From Rhodoferax sp. (lineage in GTDB: Bacteria > Pseudomonadota > Gammaproteobacteria > Burkholderiales > Burkholderiaceae_C), in NCBI RefSeq assembly GCF_010365055.1, contig NZ_JAAFHA010000020.1, positions 1 to 47,770 on the forward strand: a stretch of DNA of 47,770 bases, written 5' to 3'. The notes under the pieces are model-generated. The model saw nothing but the letters and a program-made list of their open reading frames with translations, was not told the DNA's origin and did no database searches. A program made the position numbers and the translations under genes. This document shows, piece after piece, positions 9,116 through 19,070 of the stretch (the stretch's first letter is position 1; the number at the start of each line of letters is the position of its first letter).

Positions 9116-9442
9116 TCAGGCCTTGACTTCCTTGAACTCCTTGAGCTGGCCAAAGCCGCTGGGCGAGGTTTTGGAGACGGTTTTTTCGCAAGTGCCCTTG
9201 GGCACCATCGACCAGGCGTTGCCCTGGTAGTCCACCTTGGAGGTGCCCGCGCAGGTGGTACCGGCGCCAGCCTTGCAGTCGTTTTTGCCTTTCAAGGCCA
9301 CACCAAAGCACTTTTCAGTCTCGGCGGCTTGCGCGGCGATGGGCGCGGCTGCAATGGTCAACGCGGCGCTCATGGCCAAGGCCAAGCCGGCGGCAGAAGC
9401 GTAGCGGGCAACAGGGGTTTGGGTTGGGTTTGGGTTCTTCAT
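9116..9442 (-). CDS. bufA: Bufferin precursor peptide BufA (DUF2282)
   Basis: A 108-aa DUF2282 protein with a long N-terminal export signal: hydrophobic core about residues 16-36 and a likely cleavage after AAQA or AAQAA near residues 39-40. The mature part holds four cysteines at 45, 56, 64 and 85 in the blocks [30 protein letters not shown] and PKGTCEK, the bufferin signature. In described systems some of these cysteines become thiooxazole rings that chelate copper in the periplasm. It is first in the operon, has an AGGA ribosome site about 8 nt before the ATG, and is preceded by a candidate ECF promoter. The number of modified cysteines cannot be told from sequence. Confidence 0.9.
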   Translation of the reverse strand: MKNPNPTQTPVARYASAAGLALAMSAALTIAAAPIAAQAAETEKCFGVALKGKNDCKAGAGTTCAGTSKVDYQGNAWSMVPKGTCEKTVSKTSPSGFGQLKEFKEVKA

Positions 9443-9526
9443 GGGTTTGTCCTCGTGCGGTTAAGGGTGGCTAATAGGTAGGTGATACCCGGCATGGAAC
9501 ACGCGCTGTGTGCCATGCTGCTTGCA

Positions 9527-9554
9527 TAGTCGCCGTTGCCGTGGGATTCTTACA
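9527..9554 (-). promoter_or_regulatory. Candidate ECF-sigma promoter of the bufferin operon
   Basis: On the minus strand TGTAAG (9554-9549) is followed by a 16-bp spacer and CGACTA (9532-9527), about 85 bp upstream of the bufA start. The shape (TGTAA-type -35, CGAC-type -10) is like known extracytoplasmic-function sigma promoters. A nearly identical element precedes the ECF sigma operon at 24398-24426. No experimental support; the paired occurrence is the main argument. Confidence 0.45.
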
Positions 9555-9586
9555 CCGGTTCTGAGCGAAATCTGCGTTTTTTGCTC

Positions 9587-9634
9587 AAAATAATAGCGAT
9601 ATACCCAATAAGGACGTGGGCTAGAGCCAAAAAA
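9587..9634 (+). repeat. Comamonadaceae-type dispersed repeat, copy 1
   Basis: The segment contains ATAATAGCGATATACCC, ATAAGGACGTGGGCTAGAG and a poly-A tail-like end. It shares the layout 'ATAGC ... ACGC/ATAAGG ... GGGCTA[CG]AG[CG]C ... AAA' with copies at 18044-18110, 22331-22384 and 32286-32345. The rest of the 380-bp gap between bufA and serA (9443-9823) holds the candidate bufA promoter and otherwise nothing I recognise. Confidence 0.5.
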
Positions 9635-9823
9635 GGCTTAAAAGTCTTGGAGAATGATCAGAGGGCGCGACGTGCCTGAATCGGCCTTGCCAAAGCGCCG
9701 AGGCAACTTGGTTCTCAACAAGACCCGCCGCCTGCGGCCAGGGACAAAGCGCGCGGGCGCTACAAGGGCCCGGCCAGCGGCACCCGCGCTGGGTGCAGTC
9801 GGACTGGCAGACCTCCGTTTAGG

Positions 9824-11065
9824 TCAATACAAAATCCGGCAACGAATGGTCTGCGGCACCGCGCAGAGCTCATCCAGAGCCGCTTGGCTGGCGGCGCTGT
9901 CCACGTCGATCACGACATAACCGACTTCCTGGTTGGTGCTCAGGTACTGCGCCGCAATGTTGATGCCCGCGTTTGAGAGGCGCTCGTTGACATGGGCCAG
10001 CACGCCGGGCACGTTGCGGTGAATATGCAGCAGCCGGCTGCGCCCGGTGTGCGCGGGCAGCGCCACTTCGGGAAAGTTGACGGCGGAGGTGGTGGAGCCG
10101 TTGCTGCCATAGCGAACCAGCTTGGCGGCGACCTCGGTACCAATATTGACCTGCGCCTCCAGCGTTGAGCCGCCAATGTGCGGCGTCAAAATGACGTTGT
10201 CAAAGCGGCTCAAAGGCGAGACAAAGGCTGAATCATTGCCTTGCGGCTCAATCGGAAACACATCAATCGCCGCGCCATGCAGGTGCCGGCTCTCCAGCGC
10301 TGCGCTCAAGGCGTCGATGTCGACCACGCTGCCGCGCGAGGCGTTGATCAGGTGGCTGCCCGGCTTCATGGCCGCCAGTTGGGCCGCGCCAATCATGAGG
10401 GCTGTCTGCGCAGTCTCAGGCACATGCAGGGTGACGACATCGGCCGCACCCAGCAACTCGTCCAAAGTGCTCATGGGCTGCGCGTTGCCCAGCGGCAACT
10501 TGGCCTCGATGTCGGAAAACACCACGCGCATGCCGAGTTGCTCGGCCAGCACGCCAATTTGCGTGCCGATGTGGCCATAACCGATGATGCCCAGCGTCTT
10601 GCCACGCACCTCATAAGAATCGGCCGCGCTCTTGACCCAGCCGCCGCGGTGCAGGATCGCGTTCTTTTCAGGAATGCCGCGCATCAGCATGATGATCTGC
10701 GCCAGCACCAGTTCGGCCACGCTGCGGGTGTTGGAAAACGGGGCATTGAAGACCGGAATGCCCAGGCGCATCGCCTCTTTCAGGTCCACCTGGTTGGTGC
10801 CGATGCAAAAGCAGCCGACCGCCACCAGGTGCTTGGCGTGCTGCAGCACTTCGGCGGTGAGCTGGGTGCGGGAGCGCACACCGACAAAATGCGCTTCAGA
10901 CATCGCGGCCAGCAGCTCGTTGCTAGAGAGGGCCTTGGCATGCGTCACGATGCGCGTGTAGCCCGCCTGTTGCAGCGCTTCGACGGCGGAGGGGTGAATG
11001 CCCTCGAACAACACGGCTTGCAGTTCGTTCTTGGCGGCGGATGAATCAATGGATTGCTGGATCAT
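9824..11065 (-). CDS. serA: D-3-phosphoglycerate dehydrogenase
   Basis: This 413-aa enzyme oxidises 3-phosphoglycerate to 3-phosphohydroxypyruvate, the first committed step of serine synthesis. The substrate-binding half starts LQAVLFEGIHPSAVEALQ. The NAD-binding motif is GYGHIGTQIG, and the catalytic signature blocks include LINASRGSVVDIDALSAAL and the His in LTPHIGGSTLEAQ. A C-terminal ACT domain (HIHRNVPGVLAHVNERLSNA) gives serine feedback control. Length matches the E. coli-type enzyme. It starts 51 bp after the stop of the Rrf2 regulator gene on the same strand and could be read through from the suf operon. Confidence 0.93.
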   Translation of the reverse strand: MIQQSIDSSAAKNELQAVLFEGIHPSAVEALQQAGYTRIVTHAKALSSNELLAAMSEAHFVGVRSRTQLTAEVLQHAKHLVAVGCFCIGTNQVDLKEAMRLGIPVFNAPFSNTRSVAELVLAQIIMLMRGIPEKNAILHRGGWVKSAADSYEVRGKTLGIIGYGHIGTQIGVLAEQLGMRVVFSDIEAKLPLGNAQPMSTLDELLGAADVVTLHVPETAQTALMIGAAQLAAMKPGSHLINASRGSVVDIDALSAALESRHLHGAAIDVFPIEPQGNDSAFVSPLSRFDNVILTPHIGGSTLEAQVNIGTEVAAKLVRYGSNGSTTSAVNFPEVALPAHTGRSRLLHIHRNVPGVLAHVNERLSNAGINIAAQYLSTNQEVGYVVIDVDSAASQAALDELCAVPQTIRCRILY

Positions 11066-11116
11066 GACAGGCTCGGTCAGGGGTGAGTGAGGCGAAGGAA
11101 GCGCGAGGGCGGGGCC

Positions 11117-11581
11117 TCAGGCGGTCGCCGCGTTGGGTCGCTTATGAAAGGTCAGCGGCTGAATGTTTGCATGGCCTTCGGCGCCCGGGGCCAGCAGATC
11201 CGCCAGCGTGTAGCGGTCAAGGTACTGCATGAAGCTTTGCAAGGCGCCGTTGATGATGCCGGTCAAATGGCAGGTACTGGTCAAGTGGCAGGTGGTGTCG
11301 CTGGTGAGGCATTCAACAATGGTGAAGTCGGGCTCGATGCTGCGCACCACGGCGCCCAGTCCAATGTCTTGCGGGGCTGCGGCGAGCCGCATGCCGCCGC
11401 CCTTGCCGCGCACGGTCTCGAGCCAGCCCGCCAGCGCCAGCTGGTGCGTGATCTTGGTCAGGTGCGCTTCGGAAATTTCATAGGCACGCGCCACCTCCGC
11501 GATGGTGCACAGGCGCTCTGGCTGTTGCCCCACATACATCAGCAGGCGCATCGCGTAGTCGCTCATGGTGGTCAGGCGCAT
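11117..11581 (-). CDS. Rrf2-family Fe-S regulator, NsrR-like
   Basis: A 154-aa Rrf2 transcription regulator. The winged helix-turn-helix runs from MRLTTMSDYAMRLLMY through the recognition region ISEAHLTKITHQLALAGW and the wing VRGKGGGMRLA. Three cysteines at 91, 98 and 104 (C-x6-C-x5-C) match the spacing I remember for NsrR of Neisseria, and should bind an Fe-S cluster; IscR has C-x5-C-x5-C. It is the last gene of the suf unit, 37 bp after nfu. It probably senses cluster status or nitric oxide and controls the suf promoter near 17.95 kb; that target is inference. Confidence 0.85.
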   Translation of the reverse strand: MRLTTMSDYAMRLLMYVGQQPERLCTIAEVARAYEISEAHLTKITHQLALAGWLETVRGKGGGMRLAAAPQDIGLGAVVRSIEPDFTIVECLTSDTTCHLTSTCHLTGIINGALQSFMQYLDRYTLADLLAPGAEGHANIQPLTFHKRPNAATA

Positions 11582-11618
11582 GGTGGACTCCCTAAGGGGG
11601 TTGATGCATGTTGCCGCA

Positions 11619-12179
11619 TCAGGCCGCGATCACTTCGATGTCAGGTTCCAGGGTGCGCAAGCGGCTCTCGATGCCCTGCAGCGTGCCCGAAATTGCGCTC
11701 GGGCAGGTCCCACACGCGCCCTGGTAATGCACGATGAGCTGGTTGCCGGCCAGGCCCAGCACATGCAGGTCGCCGCCGTCGCTTTGCAGGTAAGGCCTGA
11801 TCTCCTGATCGAGCACCAGCTCGAAGTCGTCGAGCCGCTGGCGGTCTTCTGGACTCAAATCCGCCACGCTGGCGCGTGCCTCGAAAACGGCGGCAGCCGA
11901 CTGTTCACTGGCGGCTGGCGTGCCGCGCAATGGCGGCGCAATCTGACGGAGCAGCAGTTCCCAGTCGGCCTGACCGTCCTGCGTCACGGTGAGCCAGCGA
12001 TCCACATAAAAGACGTTAGTGACGTGCGGGATGGCAAACAGCGCGCGCGCCAGTGCGTCACCCTGGGCCTGCTCGGCGTTTTCATACGAATGCGTGATGC
12101 CCCAGGTCAGGGGTTCGCGCAAGACGAATTTCTTCGCGTTCGGGTTCGGTGTGTCTTCGATGTCAGCGATTTTTGGCAT
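11619..12179 (-). CDS. Nfu/NifU-type Fe-S carrier protein
   Basis: A 186-aa protein with an N-terminal Nfu_N domain (DTPNPNAKKFVLREPLTWG, residues about 9-88), a linker, and a C-terminal NifU-like domain (about 110-183). The cluster-binding CxxC is in HYQGACGTCPSAI with Cys156 and Cys159. Such proteins accept clusters from the SUF scaffold and deliver them to targets. It sits 30 bp after sufU and 37 bp before the Rrf2 regulator, inside the suf transcription unit. Start is an ATG with the usual MPKI N terminus. Confidence 0.87.
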   Translation of the reverse strand: MPKIADIEDTPNPNAKKFVLREPLTWGITHSYENAEQAQGDALARALFAIPHVTNVFYVDRWLTVTQDGQADWELLLRQIAPPLRGTPAASEQSAAAVFEARASVADLSPEDRQRLDDFELVLDQEIRPYLQSDGGDLHVLGLAGNQLIVHYQGACGTCPSAISGTLQGIESRLRTLEPDIEVIAA

Positions 12180-12209
12180 GTTGTTGTCCTGTCGATTAAC
12201 GCAGTTGTC

Positions 12210-12698
12210 TCATGCGTCGCCCAGCGGCGTGTGCATCGGGTCAGCCTCGGCCTCGGTTGAGGTGCTGGGCTCGGCGTTGAACGCCGCCTGCAGCGTGTGC
12301 CACGGCAAAATGGCGCACTTCACGCGCATTGGCAGTTCGCTGATGCCCGAGAAGACCGCCAGGCGCCCGATGTGCGGGCCATCCTGTGCGGCGATGCGGC
12401 CGGTCGCCATGTCCACAAACTCGTGGATCAGCGTTTTGGCATCATCCGCGCTCTTGCCTTTGACCGCCGCCGTCATCATGGAGGCCGAGGCCTTGCAGAT
12501 GGCGCACGATTCGCCGTGAAAGGCGATGCGCTCCACCGTGTCGCCTTTGAGCTCCAGCGCGATGTGAATGTGGTCGCCACACAGCGGGTTCACCCCTTCG
12601 GCATGGTGGCTGGGGTGCTCGAGCTCGCCGTAGTTGCGCGGCTTGCGGTTGTGGTCCAGGATCACTTCCTGGTACAGGGCTTTGGGGTCGGCGCTCAT
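12210..12698 (-). CDS. sufU: SufU-type Fe-S assembly scaffold / sulfur acceptor
   Basis: A 162-aa IscU/SufU homologue. Key cysteines are Cys40 in NPLCGDH, Cys65 and Cys68 in GESCAICKAS, and Cys128 in MRVKCAILPWHTL. The SufU-type insertion between the second and third cysteine blocks is present (AVKGKSADDAKTLIHEFVDM), distinguishing it from IscU. SufU normally takes the persulfide from SufS in a zinc-dependent way, replacing SufE, and no sufE is present here. It overlaps the sufS stop by 4 bp. The C-terminal extension after about residue 140 is acidic and of unknown role. Confidence 0.87.
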   Translation of the reverse strand: MSADPKALYQEVILDHNRKPRNYGELEHPSHHAEGVNPLCGDHIHIALELKGDTVERIAFHGESCAICKASASMMTAAVKGKSADDAKTLIHEFVDMATGRIAAQDGPHIGRLAVFSGISELPMRVKCAILPWHTLQAAFNAEPSTSTEAEADPMHTPLGDA

Positions 12699-13945
12699 GC
12701 GAATACCTTTTGAACGGTGCGAATACCAGCGACCAGCGCGTCCACGTCAGCCAACGTGTTGTAAAACGCAAAGGAGGCGCGTGAGGTAGCGACCACGCCC
12801 AGGCGCGTCATCAAGGGCTGCGCGCAGTGGTGGCCGGTGCGCACTGCCACACCTTCTTGATTGAGCAAAGTGCCCATGTCGTGCGGGTGGATGCCCTGCA
12901 CGGCGAAGGACAGCACCGCCGCCTTGTGCTGCGCAGTGCCGATCAGGCGCACGCCGGGCAACGCCCCCATCTGCTCGGTGGCATAGCGTAAGAGCTCATG
13001 CTCGTGCGCGGCAATGGCCGGCATGCCAATGCTTGACAGGTAATCCACAGCCGCGCCCAGGCCGATGGCAGCGGCAATTGGCGGCGTGCCGGCCTCGAAC
13101 TTGTTGGGGATCGGGGCGTAAGTGGTTTTCTCGAAAGTGACGGTATGGATCATGTCGCCTCCGCCCTTGAACGGCTGCATGCTTTCCAACAGCGCGGCGC
13201 GGCCGTACAGGATGCCGATGCCGGTCGGGCCGCACAGCTTGTGGCCCGAGAAGGCATAGAAATCACAGTCCAAGTCCTGCACATCGACCGCCAGGTGCGG
13301 CGCGGCCTGCGCACCATCAACCAGCACCGGCACGCCGCGCGCGTGTGCGAAGGAAATCATCTGTTTGACCGGGTTGATGCTGCCCAGTGCGTTCGAGACA
13401 TGGGTGACGCTCACCAGGCGGGTGCGCTCATTGAACAGCGCCTCGTACGCATCAAACAGCAGTTCGCCCGCGTCGTTCATCGGCACCACACGGATCGTGG
13501 CGCCTTTCTCTTGTGCCAGCATTTGCCACGGCACGATGTTCGAGTGGTGCTCCAGCACGCTCAAAATAATCTCGTCACCCGCCTTGATGTTCTGGCGGCC
13601 CCAGCCGTGCGCCACCAGGTTGATGCCCTCGGTGGTGCCGCTGGTGAAGATCACTTCGCGCGCTTCCTTCGCGTTGATGAAGCCCTGCAGTTTGACGCGT
13701 GCCGCCTCGTAAGCGGCGGTGGCGGTCTCGGACAGGTAATGCACCGCGCGGTGAATGTTGGCGTGTTCCGTACTCTGGTAGCGAACTAGCCGGTCGATCA
13801 CGGCTTGCGGCATCTGGCTGGACGCCGCGTTGTCCAGGTAGACCAGCGGCTTGCCCGCCACCGTGAGTTTGAGGATCGGAAAGTCCGCGCGAATGCGTTC
13901 CACGTCAAGGGTGGCGGGTGCGGTGGGCGTTGCGGTGATGTTCAT
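12695..13945 (-). CDS. sufS: Cysteine desulfurase SufS
   Basis: A 416-aa class V aminotransferase-fold enzyme that removes sulfur from cysteine and holds it as a persulfide. The pyridoxal-phosphate Lys is about residue 236 in YAFSGHKLCGPTGIG, and the active-site Cys about 374 is in VRTGHHCAQPLM. The SufS-type length and short catalytic loop separate it from IscS. It overlaps sufD upstream and sufU downstream by 4 bp each, showing tight translational coupling in the SUF operon. Confidence 0.93.
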   Translation of the reverse strand: MNITATPTAPATLDVERIRADFPILKLTVAGKPLVYLDNAASSQMPQAVIDRLVRYQSTEHANIHRAVHYLSETATAAYEAARVKLQGFINAKEAREVIFTSGTTEGINLVAHGWGRQNIKAGDEIILSVLEHHSNIVPWQMLAQEKGATIRVVPMNDAGELLFDAYEALFNERTRLVSVTHVSNALGSINPVKQMISFAHARGVPVLVDGAQAAPHLAVDVQDLDCDFYAFSGHKLCGPTGIGILYGRAALLESMQPFKGGGDMIHTVTFEKTTYAPIPNKFEAGTPPIAAAIGLGAAVDYLSSIGMPAIAAHEHELLRYATEQMGALPGVRLIGTAQHKAAVLSFAVQGIHPHDMGTLLNQEGVAVRTGHHCAQPLMTRLGVVATSRASFAFYNTLADVDALVAGIRTVQKVFA

Positions 13946-15270
13946 GGCTGGCCCGTGGTCTGTTCAAGCACCGTCTGCTCCAGCTGCTGGCGCAATGACG
14001 CGACCGCAATGCGGTTGATGACTTCGGCACCAAAGGCGTAGGTCAGCAAATTGCGCGCCACGCGCTCTGACAAGCCGCGGCTTTGCAGGTAGAACACTTC
14101 GTCGCTGTCGAGCTGGCCGACGGTGGCGCCGTGCGTGCACTTCACGTCGTCGGCAAAAATCTCAAGCTGCGGCTGGGTATCAACCTGCGCCTTGCTTGAG
14201 AGCAGCAGGTTGCGGCTCGATTGTGCTGAATCGGTTTTTTGCGCGCCGGGGCGCACCATCACCTGGCCATTGAACACCGCATGCGCCGTGCCGCCCACAA
14301 TGCATTTGTGCAATTGGCGGCTGGTGCCATGCGGCTTGGCATGGTCGATGAAGGTGTGGGTATCGGCCAACTGTTCGCCGTCGATCAACGCCAGGCCGTC
14401 AAGCGTGCACTCCGAGCCCTCGGCGCCCTGGCTCACTTTCAGGTCAAACCTTGAGGTCTGCCCGCCCAGGGCAATGTTGACCGAGTGGTAACGGCTGGCC
14501 GCAGCGAGCGACACGGCGCAACTGGCCATGTGAAAGCCTTGTTTGCTCTCGCGCTGCAGGCGCACGTGTTCAAGCTGGGCATTCGCCTCCACGACCACCT
14601 CGGCCACCGCATTGGTGAAATTCGTGCCATCATGCAAAGCCACGTAGTCTTCAATCACCGTCGCCTTGCTGCCAGCCCCGGCCACCAGCAGCAGGCGCGG
14701 ATGGCTGGCGACCTCAGGCTGCGTTGAAATGAAGAGCAGATGCACGGGCGTGGTCAGCACGCTGTCACGCGGCACCACGAGCACGGCCGCATCCTGAAGA
14801 AAAGCGGTGTTGAGTGCCGCAAAAAATGCATCATGGCCGGCAACTTGCTGACCCAGATGCGCCTGGAGGGTGGACGCCTGCGTGCTCAGCATGGCGGCGA
14901 GCGTGCCGACTGCCAGCGCGGCATCCGACTTGAGGCTGGAGAGCTGCGGCGCATGCACCCCATCCACAAAAACCAGCCGCGTCGTTGCCTCTGCGATGTG
15001 CAGGTGCGCTATGTCGCTCGGCTGCAGTGTGGTGGGCGTGCGCAGCGGATGAAAGGATTGGCGCGCAAAGGCGGCCAGCGGGGTGAAGCGCCAGGCCTCG
15101 TCATGTGTGCTGGGCAGCGTGAGTGTGCTTACGCGCTCCAAGGCCTGGGCCCGCAGCGCCTTAAGCCAGTGCGGCTGCGTTGGGGCAGAGCTACCGGGCG
15201 GCAGTGCCAAAGCAGCCAGCAGGCTGTCCAGAACGCCTGGCTCCGTGACCATCGCGGTGCCGCTGCTCAT
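13942..15270 (-). CDS. sufD: Fe-S assembly protein SufD
   Basis: A 442-aa SufD protein that joins SufB and SufC in the SufBC2D scaffold complex. The C-terminal beta-helix core contains [40 protein letters not shown] and the tail block [17 protein letters not shown], all family hallmarks; the conserved His lies in KCTHGAT. The N-terminal third is variable, as usual. It has 4-bp overlaps with both sufC and sufS. Confidence 0.92.
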   Translation of the reverse strand: MSSGTAMVTEPGVLDSLLAALALPPGSSAPTQPHWLKALRAQALERVSTLTLPSTHDEAWRFTPLAAFARQSFHPLRTPTTLQPSDIAHLHIAEATTRLVFVDGVHAPQLSSLKSDAALAVGTLAAMLSTQASTLQAHLGQQVAGHDAFFAALNTAFLQDAAVLVVPRDSVLTTPVHLLFISTQPEVASHPRLLLVAGAGSKATVIEDYVALHDGTNFTNAVAEVVVEANAQLEHVRLQRESKQGFHMASCAVSLAAASRYHSVNIALGGQTSRFDLKVSQGAEGSECTLDGLALIDGEQLADTHTFIDHAKPHGTSRQLHKCIVGGTAHAVFNGQVMVRPGAQKTDSAQSSRNLLLSSKAQVDTQPQLEIFADDVKCTHGATVGQLDSDEVFYLQSRGLSERVARNLLTYAFGAEVINRIAVASLRQQLEQTVLEQTTGQP

Positions 15271-16054
15271 GCCACCGCTCCCGTGGCCTCGGCTTCGGCC
15301 TCGATCCAGTCGTAGCCGCGCTCTTCGAGCTCCAGCGCCAACTCCTTGCCGCCGGTGCGGATGATGCGCCCGGCACTCATCACATGCACGAAGTCGGGCA
15401 CGATGTAATTCAACAGGCGCTGGTAGTGCGTGACCAGCACAATGGCGTTGTCCTTGTTGGCCAGGTGATTGACGCCTTGCGACACCACGCGCAGCGCGTC
15501 GATGTCAAGGCCAGAGTCGGTTTCATCGAGGATCGCCAGGCTCGGCTCCAAGAGCGCCATTTGCAGAATCTCGTTGCGCTTTTTCTCGCCGCCCGAAAAG
15601 CCTTCGTTGACGCTGCGCTCCAGAAACTCGGGGCTCATCTCCAGCAGTTTCATCTTCTCGCGCACCAGGTCGTCAAACTCCAGCGGGTCCAGCTCTTCCT
15701 TGCCGCGCTCGGCCTGCACGGTGTTGTAGGCCAGACGCAAGAACTGGCTGTTGCCGACACCGGGAATTTCGATCGGGTACTGAAAGGCCAGAAAAACCCC
15801 GGCACGCGCGCGCAGCTCCGGGGCCATCTCAAGCAGGTTCTTGCCCTCAAACAGCACCTCGCCGCCCGTCACCTCGTAGGCCGTGTGGCCCGCCAGCACC
15901 TTGGCGAAAGTACTCTTGCCTGAGCCGTTGGGCCCCATGATGGCGTGCACTTCACCGCGCTTGACGGTGAAATTGAGGCCTTTGAGAATGTCGGTCCCGT
16001 TGACGCTGGCGCACAGGCCGCGCACCTCCAGCAATGTGGGGCTGTTTTCGATCA

Positions 16055-16058
<4 letters not shown>
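15267..16058 (-). CDS. sufC: Fe-S assembly ATPase SufC
   Basis: A 263-aa ABC-type ATPase of the SufBC2D complex. It shows Walker A in [17 protein letters not shown], the Q-loop in [13 protein letters not shown], the signature [13 protein letters not shown] and Walker B ending in [16 protein letters not shown]. Length and motifs are standard. It overlaps sufB by 4 bp upstream and sufD by 4 bp downstream. A short C-terminal extension rich in Glu and Ala follows the ATPase fold. Confidence 0.94.
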
Positions 16059-17487
<1,429 letters not shown>

Positions 17488-17491
<4 letters not shown>

Positions 17492-17841
17492 GCTGCCACT
17501 CCTTTGCTGTTGCTCCCCTTGAGGCTGAAGCTCTCGCCACAGCCGCAGGTGTTGCCGACGTTGGGGTTGTCAAACTGGAAGCTCTGCTTGAGCCCCTCGG
17601 TGACAAAGTCGAGGGTGGCGCCGTCGAGCGTGAGCAGGTTTTGCGGGGCGATCAGCAGCGTGGCACCGTGGGCCTCAAAGCGCTGCTCATCAGGGCGCAC
17701 CTCGTCGGCCAGCTCATAGGTGTAGGCAAAGCCCGAGCAGCCGACGGTTTTGACGCCAACGCGCAAGCCCAGGCCCGCGCCGCGCTTGGCAATTTGCGCG
17801 CGGATCTGCTTGGCTGCCGCTTGGGTGAGGGTAATGGTCAT
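17488..17841 (-). CDS. sufA: A-type Fe-S carrier (SufA/HesB family)
   Basis: A 117-aa A-type carrier protein. The three cluster-binding cysteines lie in VGCSGFAY and NTCGCGESF. The ATG at 17841 has an AGGAG ribosome site 6-7 nt upstream and starts [13 protein letters not shown], a normal family N terminus; a much longer upstream frame is not credible. It is the first gene of the suf unit and lies just downstream of the palindrome-containing promoter region. SufA versus a generic IscA/ErpA label is chosen from context. Confidence 0.88.
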
Positions 17842-17948
17842 GATGCAACTCCTGTGGGGCGTTTGATGCCGGGCGCGCCGGGTTTGGGCGGGCTTGAAAC
17901 GTGAGGTTGGAATCTCATTTTTGGAACTCCTTGGATACTCGAATCTTG

Positions 17949-17971
17949 AAGGTCTATATATTTTATACCTT
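17949..17971. promoter_or_regulatory. Candidate Rrf2-type operator upstream of sufA
   Basis: A 23-bp imperfect inverted repeat AAGGT-N13-ACCTT with an A+T-rich centre lies about 108 bp upstream of the sufA start. The minus strand reads TATAAAATATATAG through it, which offers -10-like hexamers, so a regulator bound here would cover the promoter. The Rrf2 protein encoded at the end of the same operon is the natural candidate. No binding evidence. Confidence 0.4.
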
Positions 17972-17977
17972 ATGAAT

Positions 17978-17993
17978 GGGCCAACGTTGGCCC
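17978..17993. promoter_or_regulatory. Perfect 16-bp palindrome GGGCCAACGTTGGCCC
   Basis: A perfect palindrome lies 7 bp from the A+T-rich inverted repeat, on the upstream side of the presumed suf promoter. It may be a second operator or part of a promoter (its minus-strand end gives TTGGCC, 18 bp before TATATA). The wider gap 17842-18299 also contains repeat copy 2 and a REP-like hairpin; no gene is seen in it. Confidence 0.35.
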
Positions 17994-18043
17994 CGGCTTG
18001 GCCGTCGTGTGGCAACTGCAATTGGAAGCCCGAGATTTCCTGA

Positions 18044-18110
18044 TTTTATTGATCAATACGGGCTGTAGCCCTCGTCCAATAAGGCTAAGCAGCTATCACA
18101 TTGATATTTT
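18044..18110 (-). repeat. Comamonadaceae-type dispersed repeat, copy 2 (inverted)
   Basis: Read on the minus strand the segment gives ATGTGATAGCTGCTTAGCC, TTATTGGACGAGGGCTACAG and CCCGTATTGATC. It shares the GATAGCTGCT and GGGCTACAGCC blocks with copies 3 and 4. It lies between the suf promoter region and the end of the osmoprotectant operon. Confidence 0.55.
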
Positions 18111-18221
18111 ATTCAGACTTTTGGACTGATCCGGCCGTGACCCTGACACCCTTTCCCTGTCGCGGGTATTGCCGTTGGCGGCGGCTCAGGTTCAATGTTG
18201 TTCAGATGACGCCCCATTACT

Positions 18222-18275
18222 GTTCGGGCTGAGCCTGTCGAAGCCTGGCAGCCCTTCGACAGGGTCAGGGCGAAC
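18222..18275. repeat. REP-like imperfect hairpin
   Basis: Two 22-bp arms (18222-18243 and 18254-18275) pair at 19 of 22 positions around a 10-base loop; the arms contain CCTGTCGAAG and CTTCGACAGG. This 'TTCGACAGG...CTGA...CGAAC' unit is a dispersed palindrome I have seen in many proteobacterial genomes. It sits 24 bp beyond the stop of the last osmoprotectant gene and could help end or stabilise that transcript. Confidence 0.6.
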
Positions 18276-18299
18276 GGACTCAAGTGAACCGCATTGGGC

Positions 18300-19070
18300 T
18301 TAGGCCGCTGCCTGCCAGCGCCCGAGCCGCCGCGCCAGCCGCTCAAAGACCAGGTCGGTCACCACGGCCAGCAAACCCACCAGCATTGCGCCCTGCAGCA
18401 CATACGCGGTGTTGAAGCCGCTCAAGCCCACGATGATGGGCAGGCCCAGCGTCTTGGCGCCGACGGTCGAGGCAATGGCGGCGGTGCCAATGTTGATGAT
18501 GACCGAGGTGCGCACGCCCGCCAGAATCACCGGGGCCGCCAGCGGCAGCTCAACTTGCAGCAAGCGCTGCCAGGGGCTCAAGCCCAGACCTTCGGCGGCT
18601 TCGTTGGCGGCCGGTGGCACCGATGCGATACCGGCCAGCGTGCTTTGCAGCACCGGCAGCAAGCCATACAGCGCCAGCGCGATCAAGGCCGGTGCCTCGC
18701 CAAAACCGACCACGGGCACGGCCACCGCCAAGACCGCCACGGGCGGAAAGGTCTGCCCCGCGGCGACCACGGTTTCAATCAGCGGGCGAAACTCGCGCCC
18801 GCTGGGGCGGGTGGCGAATAGTCCCGCCGTGACGCCCACGAGCACGGCAAAGCCGCTGGACAGACCAACGATTTTCAAGTGCGAGACGGTCAGCGCCCAA
18901 AAGCTGTCCTGCGCGTACACCGGTCGCTCCAGCGCCGGAAACAGCGCGGCAAACAGCGGCTGCAATTGAGCCATGCCGAAAATCAGCAGCAGCAAGGCCG
19001 CCAAGGCCCACGGCAAAGGATCGTGCACCCAGGCGCGGCGGATGGCGCTGGCAGGCGCTGCGCCGCTCAT
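18300..19070 (-). CDS. yehW: Osmoprotectant ABC transporter permease (YehW-like)
   Basis: A 256-aa inner-membrane permease with about six helices. The binding-protein-dependent permease signature is [21 protein letters not shown], the loop that contacts the ATPase, followed by [20 protein letters not shown]. Length and position fit YehW in the OsmF-YehYXW glycine-betaine/choline-type importer. It overlaps the ATPase gene by 4 bp. This is the last gene of the operon; a REP-like hairpin follows. Confidence 0.85.
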   Translation of the reverse strand: MSGAAPASAIRRAWVHDPLPWALAALLLLIFGMAQLQPLFAALFPALERPVYAQDSFWALTVSHLKIVGLSSGFAVLVGVTAGLFATRPSGREFRPLIETVVAAGQTFPPVAVLAVAVPVVGFGEAPALIALALYGLLPVLQSTLAGIASVPPAANEAAEGLGLSPWQRLLQVELPLAAPVILAGVRTSVIINIGTAAIASTVGAKTLGLPIIVGLSGFNTAYVLQGAMLVGLLAVVTDLVFERLARRLGRWQAAA

